Shown piece after piece: positions 1 through 4,510 of a stretch of 5,387 nucleotides of DNA. Source of the stretch: Gammaproteobacteria bacterium (GTDB lineage Bacteria; Pseudomonadota; Gammaproteobacteria; QOAV01); assembly GCA_027067235.1 (NCBI GenBank), contig JALXFQ010000251.1, positions 1 through 5,387 of the forward strand. Direction: 5' to 3'. The position numbers and the translations under genes are program-made. The notes beneath the pieces were generated by a model. That model searched no databases and had not been told where the DNA came from. It saw only the letters and a program-made list of their open reading frames with translations. Every line of letters begins with the position of its first letter. Positions within the stretch are counted from its first letter, which is position 1.

Positions 1-1064
1 ATGTCACTGATCCCAAAGCCATCAAACTGCTGCGCACGGGCCTGGTCAACCTCGGCTACCGTGGTCAGCGCATGGCGGTAAAAATGCTGCGACCACTGTT
101 CAGCAAGGCGCTGTCACGACCACCCGACAGCAGCCACGGCAAACCGGCGATCAGCTCCCAGGTCGTGCATTTCGTCAGCAAACCGCTGCCCGCGCCGGAG
201 CGCCAGCCCGGCATGCGCGAACTGCTGGAGCTGGAGGACAACAAAACCATACCCATACTGCGCCATCCTGAAAAATCATCCGAGTACAGCGACGCCGTGT
301 TTTATTTTCCCGGCTGCGGCTCCGAACGGCTGTTTTCCGATATCAGTCTGGCCACGATTGCCATGCTCATGGAAACCGGCGCCCAGGTGGTGCTGCCGCC
401 CGGCTATCTGTGCTGCGGCTACCCACAGGAAGCAGGCGGACACGCGGAAAAAGCCCGTCAGATCAGCATGGACAACCGGGTCCTTTTTCACCGGGTCGCC
501 ACCACGCTGAACTATCTCAACATCAGCACCGTTATCGTGTCCTGCGGCACTTGCATGGACCAGGTCATGACCTATCAGTTCGAGCAGATATTCCCCGGCT
601 GCCGCCTGCTGGACATACACGAATATCTGAAGGAACACGGCATCAAGGTGGACAACAACGATTCGCAATACCTCTATCACCAGCCCTGCCATACGCCGAT
701 GAAATCCCATGACGATCTGCATGTGGCCACCAGCCTGCTGAACAGCCCGGTCACGCTGACCGACCGTTGCTGCGGCGAGTCCGGCACCTTCGCCGTCACG
801 CGGCCGGATATCGCCGACCAGGTGCGCTTCAGCAAACTGGAAAATCTGCAGCAAAGTCTGGCCGGATTCGATCAAAACAGCGATATCAAGCTGCTCACCT
901 CCTGCCCGTCCTGCCAGCAGGGCCTGTCCCGCTATAGCGAGGACACTGGTCTGGACGCGGAATATATCGTGGTGGAGCTGGCCCGCCGACTGCTGGGACG
1001 GAACTGGCGCAACGAGCTGGTTGAACGCAGCCGGAACGGTGGCCTGGAAAAAGTGCTGCTATAA
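1..1064 (+). CDS. C-terminal part of a large FAD-linked oxidoreductase with tandem CCG (HdrB/GlpC-like) Fe-S domains; 5' end outside window
   Basis: The frame is open from the left edge (first full codon at 3), so the ATG at 72 is an internal methionine and the gene is a 353-residue C-terminal fragment. Two copies of the CCG cysteine signature are visible. The first has PGCGS (Cys105 of the visible part), LCCGYP (137-138) and SCGTC (181, 184). The second has QPCH (229), RCCGESG (256-257) and SCPSC (301, 304). In HdrB, GlpC and LutA-type proteins these cysteines bind an iron-sulfur cluster or form the electron-transfer or quinone-side module. The basic stretch before the first domain and the ending ELARRLLGRNW resemble the very large FAD-binding/Fe-S/CCG oxidoreductases (DUF3683 type, over 1200 residues) of beta- and gammaproteobacteria, where this is the last module. 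The electron donor (D-lactate or another 2-hydroxyacid) cannot be read from this part. The gene meets the next one tail to tail with 2 bp between stops. The CCG assignment is firm; the whole-protein family is inferred. Confidence 0.85.
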   Translation, partial: VTDPKAIKLLRTGLVNLGYRGQRMAVKMLRPLFSKALSRPPDSSHGKPAISSQVVHFVSKPLPAPERQPGMRELLELEDNKTIPILRHPEKSSEYSDAVFYFPGCGSERLFSDISLATIAMLMETGAQVVLPPGYLCCGYPQEAGGHAEKARQISMDNRVLFHRVATTLNYLNISTVIVSCGTCMDQVMTYQFEQIFPGCRLLDIHEYLKEHGIKVDNNDSQYLYHQPCHTPMKSHDDLHVATSLLNSPVTLTDRCCGESGTFAVTRPDIADQVRFSKLENLQQSLAGFDQNSDIKLLTSCPSCQQGLSRYSEDTGLDAEYIVVELARRLLGRNWRNELVERSRNGGLEKVLL

Positions 1065-1066
1065 AT

Positions 1067-1321
1067 TCAGCGCTTTGCCGAAGCGGCGTGTTTCATGTTC
1101 ATGTAGATGCCGCCCTGCTTCAGCTCCGCCAGCATCTGCCGTAACCGTTTGTCGCGGGTCTGCGGGCGTTTGGCGCGTTCGATCCAGCCGATGTAATCGT
1201 TCTGCTGATAGGCAGGACGCGACTGATAGTCCTCCCACACACCGTACTCTTCCAGAGCACGCCTGAAATAATCAGGCATGACGTAACGTTCGCGTTTCAG
1301 TCTCCCTGGTTTACCCGACAT
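1067..1321 (-). CDS. Small YdeI/OmpD-associated (OmdA) domain protein, 84 aa
   Basis: This 84-residue basic protein has the tail typical of the YdeI/OmpD-associated family: a YIGWIERAKRPQTRDKRL motif (about residues 43-60) followed by a helix MLAELKQGG. Longer family members carry this region at the C terminus, whereas here it makes up nearly the whole protein, preceded by a short segment reading MPDYFRRALEE. The family is linked by name to bacteriocin protection and to OmpD, but its biochemical role is not established and I do not assign one. The ATG at 1321 is supported by a perfect AGGAGG six bases upstream. There is no signal peptide or membrane segment, so it is probably cytoplasmic. It is divergent from the secreted protein at 1430 and converges on the oxidoreductase. 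Confidence 0.75.
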   Translation of the reverse strand: MSGKPGRLKRERYVMPDYFRRALEEYGVWEDYQSRPAYQQNDYIGWIERAKRPQTRDKRLRQMLAELKQGGIYMNMKHAASAKR

Positions 1322-1327
1322 TTCCCG

Positions 1328-1333
1328 CCTCCT
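1328..1333 (-). promoter_or_regulatory. Ribosome binding site AGGAGG of the YdeI-like gene
   Basis: On the minus strand AGGAGG lies six bases before the ATG at 1321. It is a full match to the anti-Shine-Dalgarno core and fixes the start of the small gene. Confidence 0.8.
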
Positions 1334-1417
1334 GTTGACAAAGCCAACTCAATTTACCTTGTTCCTTGAAATCAGCCGGTTATGGCCTAGCCTTAACATC
1401 CAACATAAAAGAAAAAT

Positions 1418-1423
1418 AAAGGA
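1418..1423 (+). promoter_or_regulatory. Ribosome binding site AAAGGA of the secreted propeller gene
   Basis: AAAGGA lies six bases before the ATG at 1430, in an A-rich leader. It supports this start, which also places the signal peptide exactly at the N terminus. Confidence 0.6.
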
Positions 1424-1429
1424 AAACAA

Positions 1430-2662
1430 ATGATCCATACCGGCATAGCTTTCACCACCATTGCGTCATTTCTGGCTGCCGCCTCCCTGCTCTCCAGCGC
1501 CCGGGCTGCAAGCTGCATTGGCTCAAACCGGGCGCCGTATGCCTGCAGCGCCACCATCAAAGGTATCACATTCGACTGGTCAACCCACCAGGAACACGCT
1601 GGCGGCAGCGACAACTGGCCGATGACCTGGTCGGATGACGATCATCAATATACCGCCTGGGGCGATGGCCGCGGATTCAGCCAGAGCGGCAGCAAAAAAT
1701 CCTTTGGCGTCAGCCGCGTTATCGGTCAGAAAGACGTATTTGTCGGGTCTGACATATACAAGGGCGCAGGCGCAGGATGTTCGGGTCTGGGCAGCCTGGG
1801 AGACGACACCGCCATATGCGGCAAAAGCTACAGCATCCTTTCCTACCAGCAATTTCTGGTGCTGTGGGCCAGTCCGGAATCCGGCGCCTCGGGGTATGCC
1901 GAATCGCGCTTTTTCTATTCACGCGACCGTGGCCAGTCCTGGACCCAGACCGGCAACTACCTCAACGGCTACGATTTCTATCATCCCACTTTCCTGCAAT
2001 TCGGCAAAAACCACGCCGGACCCAATGGCGGCTATGTCTACCTGTACGGCATCGAGGTGCAGGACGGCGGTCAACTCACCGTGCATAAACCCGGCAGAAT
2101 TTACCTGGCGCGGCAAAAACTCAGTGACTACTTCCTGCCCATCACCAGCGCCCCTTCTGACCAGCAGCACCTGTTTGGCCCCGATGGCAACGGTTTTCAC
2201 CTTGAGTACTACACCGGAAAGGATACATCAGGTCAGCCGCTCTGGGGAGAGCGCTCCGACAAGGTTCCGGTATTTGAAGACAGCAATGGCGTCGGATGGA
2301 ACCTCAGCGCGAGTTACAACGCCGGCACCCAGCGCTACATCCTGATGACGGAACATGACCAGACCTTCGTCGGCAAACTGGGTGTTTTCGAAGCACCGAC
2401 GCCGTGGGGGCCGTGGAAAACCGTCGCCTATTACGACGCCTGGGCCGACCAGACCGGTGCCACCGGCGATGAAGGTCAGGAAGGCTTTTTCTGGAATATC
2501 GCCAACAAATGGTCGAACGGAACCAATTTTTCCATGGTGTTTACCGGCACCGGCGGAGATGACTCATTTAACAAGCTCGATGGCAGCTTTATGCTGGCAG
2601 CCACGCCAACGCCACCGAAAAAAATCAATCTGGCTCCCATCCTGCAACTGCTGCTGCAATAA
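1430..2662 (+). CDS. Secreted beta-propeller-like protein (sialidase/GH43-like or DUF4185-like), 410 aa
   Basis: Residues 1-26 form a Sec-type signal peptide: a hydrophobic core (FLAAASLL) and a likely cut after ARA. The usual N-terminal lysine or arginine is missing; only His3 is near the start. The mature part is rich in Trp, Tyr, Gly and Asp. It carries SDNWPMTWSDDD and AWGDGRGF near residues 60-83, an Asp-box (SRDRGQSW, 164-171) of the kind found between sialidase propeller blades, and FTGTGGDDSFN near the end. These motifs resemble secreted five-bladed-propeller or DUF4185-type proteins that often sit near carbohydrate-active enzymes. Substrate and catalytic residues cannot be assigned. 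Cysteines 29/39 and 117/130 could form two disulfides, in keeping with export. A proline-rich linker (PTPPKK) leads to a hydrophobic end, INLAPILQLLLQ. The gene converges on the phosphatase gene with 4 bp between stops. Export is confident, fold moderate, function unknown. Confidence 0.65.
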   Translation: MIHTGIAFTTIASFLAAASLLSSARAASCIGSNRAPYACSATIKGITFDWSTHQEHAGGSDNWPMTWSDDDHQYTAWGDGRGFSQSGSKKSFGVSRVIGQKDVFVGSDIYKGAGAGCSGLGSLGDDTAICGKSYSILSYQQFLVLWASPESGASGYAESRFFYSRDRGQSWTQTGNYLNGYDFYHPTFLQFGKNHAGPNGGYVYLYGIEVQDGGQLTVHKPGRIYLARQKLSDYFLPITSAPSDQQHLFGPDGNGFHLEYYTGKDTSGQPLWGERSDKVPVFEDSNGVGWNLSASYNAGTQRYILMTEHDQTFVGKLGVFEAPTPWGPWKTVAYYDAWADQTGATGDEGQEGFFWNIANKWSNGTNFSMVFTGTGGDDSFNKLDGSFMLAATPTPPKKINLAPILQLLLQ

Positions 2663-2666
2663 GGGC

Positions 2667-3179
2667 TCAGCCCAGGTCGCCGGGCCGCACCAGATCGAGC
2701 AGACGGCCCGCGCCTGCGGACAGATCATCCCAGCGCCCGGGCAACCCGATTCTGGCCAGATTGGCTGTGGTAAACAGCTTGCCGCTGTCCATGACCGGCG
2801 CATCCGGACAAAGCTCCAGCAGCAGCGACTCCAGCCCGGGATTATGGCCGATCAGAAACAGCCGACCCGGCAGATCCGGCGTCTCGCCAATAACATTTTT
2901 CAGCGTTTGCAGGCCGGCTTCATAAACCCGCCGGTCTCGCCATATGCGCGTCGATGGTACGTTCAGGGGATCACACACCAGATCACAGGTGGTTGATGCC
3001 CGCAATGCCGGCGAACTGATCACCCAGCGCGGTTCCCAGCCCTGCTCCGCAACGAAGCCGCCCAGCCGGCGCGAATCCCTTACGCCGCGCTCGTTTAGCG
3101 GTCGCTCAAAATCAGTCGTTGCCGCCGAATCCCAGGAAGACTTGCCATGGCGTATCAGAATCAGTTCTTTGCTGTTCAT
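2667..3179 (-). CDS. SixA-like phosphohistidine phosphatase (histidine phosphatase superfamily), 170 aa
   Basis: The N terminus has the RHG signature (LILIRHGKSSWD, catalytic His11), followed by RPLNERG (26-32), SSPALRA (55-61, phosphate-binding Arg60), VYEA (Glu87) and LIGHNPGLE (109-117, second catalytic His112). This order and the length near 160-170 residues match SixA-type enzymes, which remove phosphate from phosphohistidine on phosphotransfer (HPt) domains or the nitrogen phosphotransferase system. The actual partner is not shown by the neighbours. I chose the ATG at 3179, which puts the RHG motif at residue 10 as in relatives. The frame also opens at a TTG at 3191, but that has no better ribosome site. 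No signal peptide; cytoplasmic. The gene stands alone, converging on the secreted propeller gene. The symbol sixA is plausible but orthology is untested, so it is left blank. Confidence 0.87.
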   Translation of the reverse strand: MNSKELILIRHGKSSWDSAATTDFERPLNERGVRDSRRLGGFVAEQGWEPRWVISSPALRASTTCDLVCDPLNVPSTRIWRDRRVYEAGLQTLKNVIGETPDLPGRLFLIGHNPGLESLLLELCPDAPVMDSGKLFTTANLARIGLPGRWDDLSAGAGRLLDLVRPGDLG

Positions 3180-3212
3180 ATTCGTTTTCAATTCCCCAAA
3201 CCCCGTATCAGT

Positions 3213-3218
3213 ATTGTA
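3213..3218 (-). promoter_or_regulatory. Possible -10 box (TACAAT) for the SixA-like gene
   Basis: On the minus strand TACAAT lies 33 bases before the ATG at 3179, a suitable distance for a short leader. The hexamer 17 bp further upstream (TTTCGT) is a poor -35, so this is only a candidate. Confidence 0.3.
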
Positions 3219-3393
3219 CCGACACTCTATTCACCACGAAAAGAGCGGATACGCCGTAGAAGCCGGGAAAAATTCCGATTTACCGAAAGAAGCCTTGTGG
3301 GAATACTGCGTCAGGAAGGACTTAAATGCGGAATTGGACTGTCACCTCGGTTGCGAAAGGCACCAGTTGTCTGAATTCCGCCAACGCGCATAG
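3219..3393. other. Gap without a convincing gene
   Basis: This stretch has open frames on the plus strand, including one reaching back into the phosphatase gene. They lack ribosome sites and family motifs, and their composition is that of antisense frames. Minus-strand frames are broken by stops. I see no RNA gene or strong hairpin with a T tract. It separates the housekeeping half from the Rhs island and may be remnant DNA. Confidence 0.5.
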
Positions 3394-3418
3394 AATTAAG
3401 TGTCGCGTCCCCAGAACC
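3394..3418. repeat. Boundary repeat copy 1
   Basis: The left arm is AATTAAGTGTCGCG and the core TCCCCAGAACC. Copy 2 at 4147-4171 has the same core and differs in the arm at 5 of 14 positions, all transitions. Together the two copies flank the orphan Rhs fragment as direct repeats. The stop codon of that fragment (3396-3398) lies inside this copy. Confidence 0.7.
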
Positions 3419-4127
3419 TTCCCCAGAACCTCCAGAACCTTAGGGTTCCGTTGACTTTTTTGCCAATCCGCCGGTTCTGGCCGTCGATGATGTAGTCGAT
3501 GGTGATGTCGCCCGGCAGGGTGACCCGGGTCAGGTTGCCGAGGACGTCGTAGGTGTAGGTGGTTGTGTTTCCTCCTTCGGTTCTGGTCTTGAGTTCACCG
3601 TTCGCGGTGTAGCTGTAGCTCTTGCCGTTCCAGGTGAGCAGGCGGTCCTGGTCATCATAGACGCCGCCCAGGCGGTTGCCGTTGCTGTCGTAGCTGTAGC
3701 TGGCGGTGACCACGCCGTTGGTTTTGACTTCGGTGAGTCTGCCCGCCAGGTCGTAGGCGTAGTCATATACGGTGGTCTGGCCGCCGAGGGTTTCTTCCCT
3801 GTGGGTGATGCGGCCCAGTTTGTCACGGCTGTAGCTGGCCTGGTACAGAGCGTTGCCGTCCTTGCTGGCGCTGTAGCCGGTCAGTTCGGCAAAGCCGTTG
3901 TAGCTGCGGCTGGTGGCGATGTGGCCCAAAGTCGTACCGTTGATGAGGCCGCCTTTCTGGGTTTCGTGGCTGAGGGTCAACTCCCCGGCCTGCGTTAGCA
4001 GCAGGTCGTCATCGTAGGCGAAGTGAATGCTATTCCCGCCGTTGATGCCGCGGTCTGTTACGCGGAAGTCGTTGTTGTAGCTCTGGTTGACGTTGCCGCT
4101 GACAGAATTCCTACGGTTTTTTGTCAT
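3396..4127 (-). pseudogene. Orphan Rhs YD-repeat fragment, truncated at both ends
   Basis: The 243-codon frame shows repeated YD-type motifs: FAYDDDLLL, YDYAYDLAGRLTEV (121-134), YSYDSNGNRLGGVYDDQDRL, YTYDVLGNLTRV and DYIIDGQNRRIGKKVNGTL (211-229). This is the stretch that in a full Rhs protein lies just before the conserved core. Family similarity begins around residue 8 (SVSGNVNQSYNNDFRV) and stops at 229. The last 14 residues (RFWRFWGRFWGRDT) come from tandem copies of the boundary repeat, which also supplies the stop. No ribosome site precedes the ATG at 4127, an in-frame TAA lies shortly upstream, and there is no signal peptide or toxin domain. It is therefore probably a displaced remnant, possibly a recombination donor, rather than a working gene. 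It follows the immunity gene on the same strand, as orphan modules often do in rhs and contact-dependent inhibition loci. Confidence 0.75.
3409..3441. repeat. Short imperfect tandem repeat of CCCCAGAACCTT
   Basis: Three head-to-tail units start at 3409 (CCCCAGAACCTT), 3421 (CCCCAGAACCT) and 3432 (CCAGAACCTT), losing one base each time. The first unit overlaps boundary repeat copy 1. Read on the minus strand they encode the odd tail RFWRFWGRFWG of the orphan Rhs fragment. Confidence 0.75.
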
Positions 4128-4146
4128 TACCAGAGCATAGCATAAT

Positions 4147-4171
4147 AGTTAGGTATTGTGTCCCCAGAACC
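4147..4171. repeat. Boundary repeat copy 2
   Basis: The left arm is AGTTAGGTATTGTG and the core TCCCCAGAACC, in the same orientation as copy 1. It lies 20 bp beyond the orphan fragment's ATG, so copies 1 and 2 bracket that fragment closely. Confidence 0.7.
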
Positions 4172-4236
4172 CCGTCTTATCAAGTGTATAGAAATGACAC
4201 AGAATTCTGAACACTACCACAGAGATTGGCTAATGG
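4172..4236. other. Spacer between boundary repeat copies 2 and 3
   Basis: These 65 bp hold no gene and no clear terminator. The only structure is a perfect 10-base palindrome CAGAATTCTG at 4200-4209, too short to interpret. Together with the repeats it makes a ~120-bp non-coding strip between the immunity gene and the orphan Rhs fragment. Confidence 0.5.
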
Positions 4237-4250
4237 GTGTCCCCAGAACT
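4237..4250. repeat. Boundary repeat copy 3 (core only)
   Basis: GTGTCCCCAGAACT shares its first 13 bases with copy 2 (4158-4170). It abuts the immunity gene, whose stop codon begins at its last base. The arm outside this core is much less similar. Confidence 0.65.
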
Positions 4251-4510
4251 CAAGTCAGCTTCTTTAGAGCCTCCTTCGCACTGACCCTCAGATCCTCATC
4301 ATCTAAATCTTCCTCATCTCGGAGAGAGGGATCTCCACAGTATGCATCAACGTCTGAAAATAGATTATTCAACACTTCATAAACATTTTCTGGGAATTCT
4401 TCTTTTTCATTTTTGAACATCTCCAAATAGGAATGCTCAAACTGAGCTGCAGTAATTTCACCAGCAACAAACTGCGTCAACAAAAGAATGTATCGCGCAA
4501 TCATACTCAT
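4250..4510 (-). CDS. Colicin D immunity-like protein (cognate antitoxin of the Rhs nuclease), 86 aa
   Basis: This small, strongly acidic protein has the layout of the colicin D immunity / self-protective colicin-like immunity family. An N-terminal helix (MIARYILLLTQFVAGEIT) is followed by FEHSYLEMFKNEKEEF, VYEVLNNLFSDVDAYCGDPSLRDEEDLDDEDLR and a final helix SAKEALKKL. The DVDAYC, DP-LR and D-D/E-LR run (residues 53-75) is the family hallmark. In the colicin D system the acidic immunity protein covers the nuclease active site and mimics tRNA; the same is inferred here. The frame opens at a TTG at 4561, but the ATG at 4510 is chosen. It overlaps the toxin stop as ATGA, has AAGGA nine bases upstream, and removes a 17-residue extension that does not fit the family. 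The overlap implies translational coupling, so immunity is made with the toxin. Base composition is AT-rich (18 G+C in the 60 bases from 4381), unlike the flanking chromosome. Confidence 0.9.
   Translation of the reverse strand: MSMIARYILLLTQFVAGEITAAQFEHSYLEMFKNEKEEFPENVYEVLNNLFSDVDAYCGDPSLRDEEDLDDEDLRVSAKEALKKLT

Larger units (their letters stand above)
1322..1429. promoter_or_regulatory. Divergent intergenic region, promoters not resolved
   Basis: These 108 bp separate two divergent starts and must hold promoters for both. A TTGACA hexamer sits at 1335-1340 and TTGAAA at 1366-1371 on the plus strand, but neither has a good -10 hexamer at 16-18 bp. The last 30 bases before the plus-strand gene are purine-rich (AAAAGAAAAATAAAGG). 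No operator-like dyad stands out. Confidence 0.35.

Noticed and set aside
276..875. 199-codon minus-strand frame inside the oxidoreductase gene
   Set aside because: It lies opposite a gene with two complete cysteine signatures, has no family motif, and looks like an antisense shadow of GC-rich coding DNA.
72..1064. ATG at 72 as the true start of the oxidoreductase
   Set aside because: The same frame is open to the left edge and the residues before the ATG (KAIKLLRTGLVNLGYRGQR) read as ordinary protein continuing into it, so the gene starts outside the window.
1635..2345. 236-codon plus-strand frame inside the secreted protein gene
   Set aside because: It overlaps in another frame a gene with a signal peptide, ribosome site and Asp-box; its composition (Thr, Ala, Pro, Ser) is typical of a frame shadow.
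2663..2673. GGGCTCAGCCC hairpin between the convergent stops as a terminator
   Set aside because: The stem is only 4-5 bp with almost no loop and no T tract follows on either strand.
3180..3191. TTG at 3191 as start of the phosphatase
   Set aside because: It adds four residues not expected before the RHG motif and has no clear ribosome site; the ATG at 3179 is simpler.
2355..3393. Plus-strand frames of 213 and 149 codons across the phosphatase gene
   Set aside because: They run antisense to a phosphatase with all catalytic motifs and show no recognisable domain or ribosome site.
4200..4209. Palindrome CAGAATTCTG as an operator
   Set aside because: It is short, unaccompanied by a promoter, and could occur by chance.
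3394..4250. Repeat copies as a CRISPR array
   Set aside because: There are only three degenerate copies, unevenly spaced by hundreds and then tens of bases and separated by coding sequence, so this is not a repeat-spacer array.
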